NCBI GenBank assembly: GCA_947178505.1
Contig: CAMWYR010000004.1
Location: 1-64,000 of the forward strand
Origin: an uncultured Muribaculaceae bacterium
GTDB lineage: Bacteria > Bacteroidota > Bacteroidia > Bacteroidales > Muribaculaceae
Length of the DNA stretch: 64,000 bases
Direction of reading: 5' to 3'
Of the stretch, positions 53,537 to 62,090 are shown one piece after another; position 1 is the first letter of the stretch; the number at the start of each line of letters is the position of its first letter. The notes beneath the pieces were generated by a model. It saw only the letters and a list, made by a program, of their open reading frames with translations, made no database searches and was not told the DNA's origin. Position numbers and translations under genes: made by a program.

Positions 53537-53642
53537 TAATCTGTTCTGTCGTTATTTATGTGTTAATAATATTGAGAAGGCAGTTTCAACAATACCGTCG
53601 CTTATCCAACATGATTCAGTCGTGATAATTAAAAAGGGAAAT

Positions 53643-54440
53643 TTATTGCATCTTGAAGTCGTCAGCATCCTTCCACGCTGGAAACTTCTCACGGAAACTA
53701 TCCAGTTTCTCGTGGCTTAACGTGGCATAAATGAAAGGGGATTCGGGTAGGACCACTCCGACATTTTTCCCTTTGAAATCGACAACCTCAGAAGAGCCGT
53801 CATATTTTAGTCCGCCGCTGTCTACGCCTGTGCAATCCACTCCGCACACGTAGCACTCATTCTCGATCGCGCGAGCCGTGAGAAGTGCTTTCCATGCATT
53901 TACCCTCACCTCGGGCCAGTTGGCAACTACAAGGAGCGCATCATACTCATTCCGTCGGTTGCGGCACCATGCCGGGAAGCGTATATCATAGCAGATAACC
54001 ATTGCAAGATTCCACCCACGGAATCGCACTTTCATCCTGTCATGGCCTCTTGAGAATACCTTATCCTCGCCTGCCATAGTGAAGAGATGTCGCTTATCGG
54101 AAAAATACTCTTCCCCCGATGGTTCGATGAAGAACGCCCTGTTGAAGAGCAATCCTCCGGTATCGGCGATGAATGTCCCCGCGATGGCCACATTATATTT
54201 CTTAGCAAGACCCTTGATGAAATCTATGGTCTCACCTGTGTTTCTCTCAGCAAGCACCCGAACTTCCTCCTTGTCTTTACCTGATGGAAAACCGGTGGAG
54301 AACGTCTCTGGAAGAATCAGCAGGTCAGTCTGTTGGTGAAGATACATCATAGCATTCTCCAGGGTGGAAAGATTAACGCTCTTTTCTCCCCATTCTATCT
54401 GCATCGGCAGCAGAGCCACCCTTAAATCGTTTGCTCTCAT
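53643..54440 (-). CDS. Omega-amidase (YafV/NIT2-like nitrilase)
   Basis: A 265-residue nitrilase-superfamily amidase that would hydrolyse alpha-ketoglutaramate or alpha-ketosuccinamate. The triad is Glu45 in LILPETFSTGF, Lys116 in FSDKRHLFTMAGED and Cys150 in MVICYDIRFPAWCR. The DKRHLF segment and length match the YafV class rather than the AguB class in the same window. Confidence 0.9.
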   Translation of the reverse strand: MRANDLRVALLPMQIEWGEKSVNLSTLENAMMYLHQQTDLLILPETFSTGFPSGKDKEEVRVLAERNTGETIDFIKGLAKKYNVAIAGTFIADTGGLLFNRAFFIEPSGEEYFSDKRHLFTMAGEDKVFSRGHDRMKVRFRGWNLAMVICYDIRFPAWCRNRRNEYDALLVVANWPEVRVNAWKALLTARAIENECYVCGVDCTGVDSGGLKYDGSSEVVDFKGKNVGVVLPESPFIYATLSHEKLDSFREKFPAWKDADDFKMQ

Positions 54441-54445
54441 AATAG

Positions 54446-54479
54446 AAAAAGAGGACTCTCATATTTTAAATGGGAGTCC
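54446..54479 (-). terminator. Terminator of the PlsC-type gene
   Basis: On the minus strand GGACTCCCAT pairs with ATGAGAGTCC (arms within 54453-54479), followed by a T-run TCTTTTTCTATT. It sits between the stop of the acyltransferase gene and the start of the amidase gene. Confidence 0.75.
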
Positions 54480-54480
54480 G

Positions 54481-55035
54481 TCAGGATATCCTGAATTTAT
54501 CGGGATACCTTGCTGCATCTTTAAATCGTGAATAGTATTGCTTTATAGCGTTAAGGTCGCTTCCGATATCATCTGTCGGTTGAAACTCTTCCTGAATTAT
54601 CACTTTCTTTCCTGAATAGTCGATCACTCCAAGCTGTATCGGCACATGAGCTCCGCATGCAATCACAAGGAATCCGGTCTTCCAGTCGGCTCGTGCCGAG
54701 CGGGTCCCCTCAGGAGTTATAGCAAGATTCAGATAATCCGACGTATTGAACTTCTCGATTATTGATTCGGTAAGAGATGATTTCCCGTCTTTTTTATTCC
54801 GCGACACCGGAATGCCTCCCAACGCCTTGAATATAAGATTAAATGGAAAGAAAAACCAAGATTCCTTTATCAGGAAATTGGCTTTCCTTCCAATTGACCT
54901 GTACGCAAACTGGCCAAGTATAAAATCCCAGTTTGATGTGTGCGGAGCGACGCATATCACACACTTATCCCTACGGGGCGCCGTGATGTCAACGCTCCAG
55001 CAGAATAATTTCAATATGCGTCCCCAAATATTCAT
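54481..55035 (-). CDS. PlsC-type acyltransferase
   Basis: A 184-residue 1-acylglycerol-3-phosphate acyltransferase-family protein. The catalytic HX4D is His32-Asp37 in APHTSNWDF, and the glycerol-phosphate-binding motif is ITPEGTRSARADWK. It is shorter than typical PlsC (about 240), as in the small Bacteroidetes variants. A membrane-associated lipid acyltransfer role is expected; the acyl acceptor is not certain. It starts 11 bases after the helical-protein gene and is likely co-transcribed with it. Confidence 0.87.
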   Translation of the reverse strand: MNIWGRILKLFCWSVDITAPRRDKCVICVAPHTSNWDFILGQFAYRSIGRKANFLIKESWFFFPFNLIFKALGGIPVSRNKKDGKSSLTESIIEKFNTSDYLNLAITPEGTRSARADWKTGFLVIACGAHVPIQLGVIDYSGKKVIIQEEFQPTDDIGSDLNAIKQYYSRFKDAARYPDKFRIS

Positions 55036-55046
55036 CTTGCAGTTTC

Positions 55047-55409
55047 TTATGAATTGGCTACTTCCTTATTGTGAGCCTTAACTGACTCGGGAAGAGCTGA
55101 ATTGAAAGTCTTGAGGGCTGAATTCACTCTTTCGTTGAATTCTGTCTCGATCTTATCGAAAAGTGCACGGAAGAATTTCTTCTTCTCATCTGCATATTCC
55201 TTCTTGCTCTCGAATGCCTTCACTCCCTTGTCGAAGAATATGTTGGCGTGGCTTTTTGCTGCACCTACGGCGCCGAGCACTTCTTGAATAGCTTCTGTGA
55301 TCTTATCCTTATCCGCGTCTTCAACATTGTAGAAAGAAGACACCATTTCGTCGATCACTGATGCGCCAAGAGCATCTACCTGCTTCTTGAATTCTCTTTT
55401 ATTTACCAT
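55047..55409 (-). CDS. Helical protein of unknown function
   Basis: A 120-residue, highly charged, mostly helical soluble protein (MVNKREFKKQVDALGASVID, then KSHANIFFDKGVKAFESKKE and FFRALFDKIETEFNERVNSA). No motif, signal or membrane segment is seen. It is first in a two-gene unit with the PlsC-type acyltransferase and is preceded by a GC-rich structured leader. Confidence 0.78.
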   Translation of the reverse strand: MVNKREFKKQVDALGASVIDEMVSSFYNVEDADKDKITEAIQEVLGAVGAAKSHANIFFDKGVKAFESKKEYADEKKKFFRALFDKIETEFNERVNSALKTFNSALPESVKAHNKEVANS

Positions 55410-55444
55410 GATTTTATAATGCTTTAGTTAATTTTTAACTTATA

Positions 55445-55515
55445 TCAGTCGGCAAATACGGTTTGCCTCGAGGGGAAGACCGAGGCGGCGTAACCGCGGG
55501 GACTCCTCTTTTGTT
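55445..55515 (-). promoter_or_regulatory. Structured 5' leader with alternative hairpins
   Basis: A GC-rich patch in AT-rich surroundings, on the minus strand upstream of the helical-protein gene. Hairpin A: GGCAAA-CCGTA-TTTGCC (55451-55467). Hairpin B: GCCTCG...CGAGGC (arms 55465-55470 and 55481-55486). They share 55465-55467, so they exclude one another. A third hairpin, GCGG-TTACG-CCGC on the minus strand, spans 55485-55497. This is typical of leader-based control, but no known riboswitch family was recognised. Confidence 0.45.
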
Positions 55516-55568
55516 ATAACGTTTATTCTGTTAAATGTATCGCCACGTAAGAGATTTTTTTATTTCGG

Positions 55569-55600
55569 TTTTTCTATTTCTCAAAGTTTGATTAATTTTG
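55569..55600 (+). promoter_or_regulatory. Candidate promoter of the lipoprotein NlpC/P60 gene
   Basis: A -7 TAATTTTG (55593-55600) with a weak T-rich -33 (TTTTT, 55569-55573) about 20 nt upstream. Confidence 0.45.
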
Positions 55601-55694
55601 TGTCATGTTAATCCGCTTCCGGTTTTAGTGCTTTATCATCTCTGAATTTTACCGTAGGCAGACACCCTGTATTCATTCAGCTCAGAATCCGAAC

Positions 55695-56228
55695 ATGATG
55701 ATACGTCCGAAAATATCTGATAAACTTCTTCTGGCCTGCGTCATCGCATTCGGCCTTACGCTTTCTTCCTGCCATACTACAAAGAAAATAAAGCCTCAAA
55801 CTCACCATACAAAAGTAGAACATCTGCATATCGGGAAACCCACGAAGACTCAGAAACGTATCATTGATGAGGCCATGACATGGCTTGGCACACCCTATAA
55901 ATATGCCGGAGCAGAAAAGAAAAAGGGCACGGATTGCTCAGGGATGGTGCTGAGGGTATATGAGAAAGTGACGGGAGAGAGCCTCCCGCGCAATTCCGCC
56001 AAACAGGCAGAATATTGCCGCAGCATAAAGCGCACGCAAGTTGAGCCGGGCGATCTCGTATTTTTTGCTACTGGCAAGGACCCCGATAAAATATCTCATG
56101 TCGGAATAATCATCGACGATGATCATTTCATTCACGCCTCTTCTTCTAAAGGGGTAGTGATCTCAGATCTCACCACCAACTATTATCAGCGAACCTTTAA
56201 AAAATTCGGCCGTGTGCCCGGAATGTAA
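55695..56228 (+). CDS. NlpC/P60 lipoprotein
   Basis: A 177-residue lipoprotein peptidoglycan hydrolase. Signal with lipobox LTLSSC (Cys26), then a short His/Lys-rich linker, then the NlpC/P60 domain with Cys81 (GTDCSGMVLRVYEKV), His135 (ISHVGIIIDD) and His147 (DHFIHASSSKG). It looks like the Spr/NlpC class anchored in the envelope. A second ATG one codon downstream is equally possible. It is distinct from the other NlpC/P60 protein in this window, which has a cleavable signal and no lipobox. Confidence 0.92.
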   Translation: MMIRPKISDKLLLACVIAFGLTLSSCHTTKKIKPQTHHTKVEHLHIGKPTKTQKRIIDEAMTWLGTPYKYAGAEKKKGTDCSGMVLRVYEKVTGESLPRNSAKQAEYCRSIKRTQVEPGDLVFFATGKDPDKISHVGIIIDDDHFIHASSSKGVVISDLTTNYYQRTFKKFGRVPGM

Positions 56229-56256
56229 CTTTCAGACGCGCAAACTCCCCTGAATA

Positions 56257-57732
56257 TCAGGCGTCAAGGCGGAGATTGCCCGTGGCGAGTAATGCCACTG
56301 ACGTTACGGCGCAGATAGTGATTACTACGAGTATGGCTAACTGTGAGGGTGTGAAGATAGGTTCCGAGCCGCGACTCTGACGTCTTGCCAATATGTAGAA
56401 TCCGGTGCCTGCGAGATAGAACATCGAAGTTGCCATAAGCAGCTTTAGATCGCACGACCAGAATATATAGAGACAGAAGAGTGAGGCTGCGCCTGCCATA
56501 ATACGGTTGCCTGCAACCGAGCCTTTCAGGTGTGGGTTTTTCCACGGGCCGCATGTGATCTTAAGAAGATAGAGGGCAGTGAAGAGGTAAGGGGGGAGCA
56601 CCATGAGCGAGGTCAGATTGAGTGCTGCGATATAGATATTGTCGGCTGTGACTATCAGGAAAAGACAGATGGTCATAGCTATGGAGGCGGCCATCATTCC
56701 GTATGAGGGTACTCCATGACAGTTCAGACGCATGAAGCGACGGGGAAATATTCCCACCTTTGCTGCCTCGAAGGGCACCTGAGCGCATACGAGTGTCCAG
56801 GCCATGAATCCTCCGGTAAGTGAAACTACCACCGATACTATAACAAACCATTTTGCCCAGTTTCCCGCGCAACTGTCAAGCACGTATGCAAGCGACGGAT
56901 TGGGAAGCGCGGCTAACTGCGGCTGGAGCATAACGCCGAAGCAGAGCACCGTGACAAGTACGTATAGCATGATTGCGAGAGAGAACCCGGTAACTGTAGC
57001 CTTACCGATATCCTTACTTCTCCGTGCGCGTCCTGCCATCATTACGGCGCCCTCTATGCCCATGAAGCTCCAGATAGTCACAAGCATGCAGGAGGAGAAC
57101 TGATCGCTGACGTATCCGAGTGCCGGAAATGTGGAATGGCCCCAGAAGTCGACGGTGAACATGCCGACTTGACAACAGATTATAAGCACCCCGATTATCA
57201 GGATGAGACATCCGAATTTTATGACGGCAAGCAGTGTGTTGAGAAAAGAGGCCGACTGGATCCCTTTTGAAACTATGAAGAACATAGTCCAGATCAGTGC
57301 CGATCCGAAGGCGATCGTGACCCATGCATGCTGATGAAACATCGGGAAGAACGACGCCAGTGACTCATTCAGCATCGCCACATACGTCACGTTGCCGAGG
57401 ATGACGCAGAGCCAGTAGCCCCATGCCATATTAAACCCGATGTAGTTCCCGAAGCCAACTTGCGCGTACTGGTAAATGCCGGCCTTCAGATCCGGACGCG
57501 AATCTGCCAGTCGTTTGAACACACCCACAAGAAATAGCATTCCGGCGCCGGTGAAGAGCCAGGCCATTATCACCGCCCCCAGTGAGGCGTTACGAGCCAT
57601 ATTCTGTGCAATGTTAAAGATACTGCTCCCTATTACCGATCCGAACACAATGGCCGTAAGTCCCCAGAACCCAAGCTGCGCCTGAGAATTGTTACCTTTA
57701 GTCGGCGCTGAGAAATCCTTATTTTTACCCAT
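56257..57732 (-). CDS. APC-family amino-acid permease
   Basis: A 491-residue inner-membrane transporter with about 12 helices. The family start motif is LTAIVFGSVIGSSIFNIAQN near residue 30, and the helix-2 region is GAVIMAWLFTGAGMLFLVGV. The pattern is closest to the basic amino-acid/polyamine antiporter (APA) group, such as arginine-ornithine or arginine-agmatine exchangers. Its link to the aguA-aguB pair is suggestive but not adjacent (about 40 kb away). Substrate unknown. Confidence 0.85.
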   Translation of the reverse strand: MGKNKDFSAPTKGNNSQAQLGFWGLTAIVFGSVIGSSIFNIAQNMARNASLGAVIMAWLFTGAGMLFLVGVFKRLADSRPDLKAGIYQYAQVGFGNYIGFNMAWGYWLCVILGNVTYVAMLNESLASFFPMFHQHAWVTIAFGSALIWTMFFIVSKGIQSASFLNTLLAVIKFGCLILIIGVLIICCQVGMFTVDFWGHSTFPALGYVSDQFSSCMLVTIWSFMGIEGAVMMAGRARRSKDIGKATVTGFSLAIMLYVLVTVLCFGVMLQPQLAALPNPSLAYVLDSCAGNWAKWFVIVSVVVSLTGGFMAWTLVCAQVPFEAAKVGIFPRRFMRLNCHGVPSYGMMAASIAMTICLFLIVTADNIYIAALNLTSLMVLPPYLFTALYLLKITCGPWKNPHLKGSVAGNRIMAGAASLFCLYIFWSCDLKLLMATSMFYLAGTGFYILARRQSRGSEPIFTPSQLAILVVITICAVTSVALLATGNLRLDA

Positions 57733-57781
57733 AGTTTGAGAGCCCGACTATACCTGCCGGGTTTAAAATACATGTTTTAAG

Positions 57782-58582
57782 TCATCTTTTGCGCAGCTCC
57801 CAGAATGTAACGGCGGCTGCCGCAGCAACATTCAGGGAATCTACGTCATGAAACATAGGAATAGTGACAACATAATCAGCCGAAGTTATCACCTTCATTG
57901 GCAGGCCGTCTCCTTCTGTTCCGAACACAACTGCGAGACGTTCGATTTCCTTTAAAACATCGCAATCAAGATTTATTGCGTCTTTGCTCAGTGCAAGCGC
58001 TGCAGTCTTATATCCTGAGGCAGATAATTCGGCAAGGGGATCCGCACTGACACTCCAGGGCACTGTGAACACCGTACCCATGGATACTCTGACAGCCCGA
58101 CGGTTAAGGGGATCACAAGTGTCAGCGGATAATATCACCCCGTCTACATTGAGCGCCGAGGCCGATCGGAAGATAGCTCCGATGTTGGTCGTGTCTGTCA
58201 CGCTCTGAAGCACACATATCAGTCGGCCGTTCTCGGCAATCTCAGCCACGGAACGCAGCTTTTTACGCTTCATCGCGCAAAGTACGCCGCGCGTAAGAGT
58301 GTAACCGGTGAGGGACGAAAGCACTGCACGGTCACCGGTATAGACCGGAATGTCGCCACAGCGTGATATGATTTCGGCAGCATCACCCTCGATATGGCGG
58401 CGTTCGCATAAAACAGCCACCGGCTCGTAGCCTCTATTAAGTGCAACATTTATCACTTTAGGGCTTTCAGCAATGAATAAACCTGATTCGAAGCCGCTGT
58501 TATTCTTCAGCTGGGCCTCTGTGAGAGAGGCAAACACTGCGACTTCGGGGCGCCCTATATCTGTAATTTCTATTATTTTCAC
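57782..58582 (-). CDS. SpoU/TrmH-family RNA 2'-O-methyltransferase
   Basis: A 266-residue SPOUT methyltransferase. It has an N-terminal L30e-like substrate-binding half (SGLFIAESPKVINVALNRGY) and a trefoil-knot catalytic half: SVTDTTNIGAIFRSASAL (Asn-Arg motif), then AVVFGTEGDGLPMKV and IPMFHDVDSLNVAAAAAVTF. The target RNA (tRNA or rRNA) cannot be told from sequence. A TAACTTTG element lies only five bases before the start codon, so the mRNA may have almost no leader. Confidence 0.92.
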   Translation of the reverse strand: MKIIEITDIGRPEVAVFASLTEAQLKNNSGFESGLFIAESPKVINVALNRGYEPVAVLCERRHIEGDAAEIISRCGDIPVYTGDRAVLSSLTGYTLTRGVLCAMKRKKLRSVAEIAENGRLICVLQSVTDTTNIGAIFRSASALNVDGVILSADTCDPLNRRAVRVSMGTVFTVPWSVSADPLAELSASGYKTAALALSKDAINLDCDVLKEIERLAVVFGTEGDGLPMKVITSADYVVTIPMFHDVDSLNVAAAAAVTFWELRKR

Positions 58583-58705
58583 AATGCAAAGTTAATAAAT
58601 ATTTTCTATCAGCTTTAATTTTCGCCCTCTCTATTATCATAGATTAATGATTATTTCGTTTTTAAAAGAGACTTTAAACCATTTCTCAGAAGAAAACCTG
58701 ACAGT

Positions 58706-60103
58706 ATGATGAATAAAAAGACTCTGAAGGATAAATTGCTTCCCGCATGGAAAGATCTGATTTCGTACTTTAATGTGAAGGAGGATCTGGAACCGCAGAA
58801 TGACATTGAATTGAGTATCCGCTCAGGTGTCTCCTTTAAGGGTGCACAGCTTCTTACGCTCATTTTTGCAATTTTCATTGCTTCTCTTGGTCTGAACACG
58901 AACAGTGTTCCCGTCATAATCGGTGCGATGTTGATATCACCGCTGATGGGCCCGATCATCGGTATGGGTCTCGGAATTGGTATCCAGGATATAACGCTCG
59001 TGAAGAGAAGCCTGAAGAATATCTCGGCGGCTGTAATCGGTTCTCTCCTCGCTTCAGCACTCTACTTCCTTATTTCACCTCTTTACGATGGCGCGAGTCA
59101 GCTGCTGGCCCGCACGTCGCCCTCGATATATGATGTCTTCGTCGCTCTTTTTGGCGGTGCGGCAGGTATTCTCAGCATTGCTTGCAAGAATAAGGGACAA
59201 GTACTCCCCGGGGTAGCAATAGCCACTTCTCTGATGCCTCCCCTCTGCACGGCCGGCTATGGTCTGGCCACGATGCAGATGCATTTCTTCCTCGGTGCGC
59301 TCTATCTCTTCTTCACTAATATGATCTTCATCTTTTTTGCAACGTGGATAGGTGTCAAACTGATGGGATTCAAAAAGGTGGTCTATCAGAATGAGAAGCG
59401 TGCCAGAAGGATACATCTTGTGGCCTATTCCGCAGTAGCACTGACAATCGGCGTGTCTGTCTATCTTACTGTAGTAATGATTAATCACAACATATTCCTT
59501 GATAAGGCTTCTACCTTTGTCGAGAACGAAATGGTGTTCCCTAACACTCAGGTTCTCAGCCATAAGGAATATGTGGAGAAGGGGAAGAAATATATAGACG
59601 TCACCCTTATCGGAGAGGCATTGCCCAAGGATTCACTCCAGCTGGCGATGATGAATAAACTCGATAGCGTAGGTCTTGGCGGGACCGTACTGCAGATCAA
59701 GCAGGGCTTCTCGCTTAATAAGACCGAACTCGACGATAGCCGTAACGCTGATCAGTTCTACCAGATGTTGCAGAATGAGATCGCACGCCGACAGATTATT
59801 GTTGATTCGCTCAGGGGTGTGATTTCGGCCCGTAGTCAGTTTGCTGATGAAGCATCCCGTCTCGCTCCGGAAATTAAGGTGCTCTTCCCGGCCGTCAGGG
59901 ATATTGCCTGCGCTACGATGCTTGCCGCTTCTACTGATTCGCTTGTGACAGATACCCTCAATATGGTCTTTGTTAACTCTCGTCAGGGCATTTCTCCCGC
60001 CGAACTGAAGAAACTAACAGAATATCTTGAGGTGAGATTGCGGAAGAAGAATATTCACATTTCAGTAAACCCGGCCGGAGTGCCATGGCCGGTCAAAAAG
60101 TGA
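58706..60103 (+). CDS. DUF389 (TIGR00341) integral membrane protein
   Basis: A 465-residue protein. After about 45 residues comes a DUF389 membrane block (LLTLIFAIFIASLGLNTNSV, PVIIGAMLISPLMGPIIGMG, then GVAIATSLMPPLCTAGYGLA) and further hydrophobic segments to about residue 260. The last 190 residues are a soluble region facing away from the membrane, with helical and strand-rich parts. The function is unknown. The type IX cargo gene starts five bases after its stop. Confidence 0.88.
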   Translation: MMNKKTLKDKLLPAWKDLISYFNVKEDLEPQNDIELSIRSGVSFKGAQLLTLIFAIFIASLGLNTNSVPVIIGAMLISPLMGPIIGMGLGIGIQDITLVKRSLKNISAAVIGSLLASALYFLISPLYDGASQLLARTSPSIYDVFVALFGGAAGILSIACKNKGQVLPGVAIATSLMPPLCTAGYGLATMQMHFFLGALYLFFTNMIFIFFATWIGVKLMGFKKVVYQNEKRARRIHLVAYSAVALTIGVSVYLTVVMINHNIFLDKASTFVENEMVFPNTQVLSHKEYVEKGKKYIDVTLIGEALPKDSLQLAMMNKLDSVGLGGTVLQIKQGFSLNKTELDDSRNADQFYQMLQNEIARRQIIVDSLRGVISARSQFADEASRLAPEIKVLFPAVRDIACATMLAASTDSLVTDTLNMVFVNSRQGISPAELKKLTEYLEVRLRKKNIHISVNPAGVPWPVKK

Positions 60104-60108
60104 AGCGA

Positions 60109-61449
60109 ATGAGACTGATTTCATTTTTGATTCCCGCTCTGTGTGCGACAGCCGTCTCGCAGGGAGCCCGGATTTCGTTTGAGGGAGGATCACTCCCGGT
60201 GCTGGAGTATGATGCCGAAAAGGCCTCAGGTCTCGAGAAAATATTTGTAGCCTACAATTCGTCGGAGATAACGGAAATGAGGATTGAATCTGATGATTCC
60301 GGTATGAGCCTCAAAAGATTCAGTAATCTTGGGGGTGGCTTTGCCGAACCCGTTGCATTTCGTTGGGACGGATCTGTCGCTGTGCTGGATAACCCTTCAG
60401 GCAATATGGGTTATATAGTGGAGGAAAACGGACGCAATTATTGTATCTGGCTTGTAGACTATCACGAGTATCTGCTTAAAGTGACTTCCATAACGGCTGC
60501 ACGCGAGCAAGACTGTTTTTCAACGACTTTGGACTTATCGGGAAAAGGTGATGCTATTCATTATTTTACCATTGACGGTCGGCAGGCTGAATTAAGCCGT
60601 CAGTTGCAACTGTCATATTCGAATCTCAGCTGGAACGATGAGGCTGAGCAGTATTCTCAGGAGGCTTGTGTTAAGGAACTCGCTCATCTCACCTCTACTG
60701 TTGTGATTACACCGCCTCTCTACTGTAATTCTGACTTCCTTCTTACCGGCGACCGCTTCCTTAAGGCTTGGGGGAGAGAACTGAAGTATACTTCCGACGT
60801 GATCTTTGCCAACGGACTCGATGTGCACACTGTGGCCACGCAGACAAACTCGCGTGATGAAAACTCTGAGGAACCTTCAACACTGATTAAGGGGGATGCG
60901 AATGCGCTTGGCGGTTCGGCTCCGGCAGATTTTGAATTCCGCGCTTTTACTTCCGACGCTGTCGTGCACAATGAGTGGCAGATTGCCGATGATCCGGAAT
61001 TTGAATATATTACATTCCGATTCAACGAGCAGACGGTAGATTATTCTTTCGTGGAAGAGGGCACTTATTACGTGCGATTCGTAGGGAGCAACAGTGATGG
61101 TTCATGCGAGGCTTTCGGTGAGACCTACACAATCAGCATAGGTGCCTCTGATTTACGCATTCCTAATGCTTTCACGCCTAACGGCGATGGTGTCAACGAT
61201 GTGTGGAAGGTCGGTTATCGTTCGCTGCTTTCTTTCAGATGCACTATCTTTGACCGATATGGGAATGAAATCTTCCGTTTTTCCGATCCGGAGCAGGGCT
61301 GGGATGGAAAATACAAGGGAAAGTTGGTTAATCCCGGCGTCTATTTCTATGTGATAGAAGCGAAAGGGGCCGACGGAAAGACTTATAAGAAGGGTGGAGA
61401 TATCAATATCATCCGCTCGAAAAAGTATTCCACCGGTAACGCAGAATAA
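60109..61449 (+). CDS. Type IX secretion cargo protein (gliding-motility C-terminal domain)
   Basis: A 446-residue exported protein, starting at ATG 60109 (MRLISFLIPALCATAVSQGA signal). Residues 20-350 are a strand-rich region of unknown fold. The C-terminal 95 residues match the T9SS type B sorting domain: IPNAFTPNGDGVNDVWKV, then CTIFDRYGNEIFRF, GWDGKYKGKLVNPGVYFYVI and a closing GGDINIIRSKK. This domain directs proteins through the type IX machinery to the surface. It is tightly spaced between the DUF389 gene and a small membrane-protein gene. Confidence 0.9.
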   Translation: MRLISFLIPALCATAVSQGARISFEGGSLPVLEYDAEKASGLEKIFVAYNSSEITEMRIESDDSGMSLKRFSNLGGGFAEPVAFRWDGSVAVLDNPSGNMGYIVEENGRNYCIWLVDYHEYLLKVTSITAAREQDCFSTTLDLSGKGDAIHYFTIDGRQAELSRQLQLSYSNLSWNDEAEQYSQEACVKELAHLTSTVVITPPLYCNSDFLLTGDRFLKAWGRELKYTSDVIFANGLDVHTVATQTNSRDENSEEPSTLIKGDANALGGSAPADFEFRAFTSDAVVHNEWQIADDPEFEYITFRFNEQTVDYSFVEEGTYYVRFVGSNSDGSCEAFGETYTISIGASDLRIPNAFTPNGDGVNDVWKVGYRSLLSFRCTIFDRYGNEIFRFSDPEQGWDGKYKGKLVNPGVYFYVIEAKGADGKTYKKGGDINIIRSKKYSTGNAE

Positions 61450-61451
61450 TT

Positions 61452-62090
61452 ATGAGCGCCAAGATGTCTCTCCGTGAGGTGTTGTGGGTCATTGCTGTAA
61501 TCATGTTGGTGTTTATAGCCATGGGGACCTGGGTTATGCTCGACTATACCCCGGGCGCCGGATTTCTCTTCTGGATAATAGTAGCGGTGCTTTCGGGCGC
61601 CGTTGCTTTGATTCTTGCCCGTAATTTCAGCAGAATATCTTTCACAGGTAAGTGGGGGGTCAATGTAGCGATTCTTTTTGTGATTGTAGCGGTTGTGGTT
61701 TCGGCGTTTTTGTTGGGATTGAACTATATGCTTGCCGATAAGGGTTCGGCTTATGAGAAATATTATATAATCGAGAAAAAGAAGACAGAGACTCGATATC
61801 ATTCTAAACGCACCGGCCGTAACACGTATACCCGTGGAGCGCCATATAAAGTTTACTCCATCGAGTCTTTAAGACAGGATGGAGTAAAGAAAGAGTTCTC
61901 TGTTAACCACAAATTTTATAATTCCGTAGCTACCGGCGATACGGTCGGCGTAATGCATCGGCGCGGAAGATTAGGTATGGAGATTATAGATGTGGCCACG
62001 CTTCATCCTCTGCATCCTCATAAAAAGAAATCTAAGCGACGTTGCCGGTTTTTCGGCACTACCGGCGCAGTCAGATCGAACAACCGTTAG
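61452..62090 (+). CDS. Small membrane protein of unknown function
   Basis: A 212-residue protein with three hydrophobic segments at about residues 10-30, 37-56 and 69-92, then a soluble basic tail. VLWVIAVIMLVFIAMGTWVM and VAILFVIVAVVVSAFLLGLN are clear membrane helices. The soluble part has a YHSKRTGRNTYTRGAPYKVY strand pattern and ends in a His/Lys/Arg-rich tail. No family is recognised; a DUF3592-like topology is possible. It begins 2 bases after the type IX cargo gene, and its last 20 bases overlap the convergent FrnE-type gene. Confidence 0.8.
   Translation: MSAKMSLREVLWVIAVIMLVFIAMGTWVMLDYTPGAGFLFWIIVAVLSGAVALILARNFSRISFTGKWGVNVAILFVIVAVVVSAFLLGLNYMLADKGSAYEKYYIIEKKKTETRYHSKRTGRNTYTRGAPYKVYSIESLRQDGVKKEFSVNHKFYNSVATGDTVGVMHRRGRLGMEIIDVATLHPLHPHKKKSKRRCRFFGTTGAVRSNNR

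Noticed and set aside
43500-55482. Shared 11-mer GGGGAAGACCG in hairpin loops near 43.5 kb and 55.47 kb
   Set aside because: Matches of that length are expected by chance many times in 64 kb, and the surrounding stems differ.
58587-58594. TAACTTTG just before the SpoU-type methylase as a firm promoter
   Set aside because: No clear -33 partner was found, and it would leave a leaderless mRNA; kept only as a remark in the gene entry.
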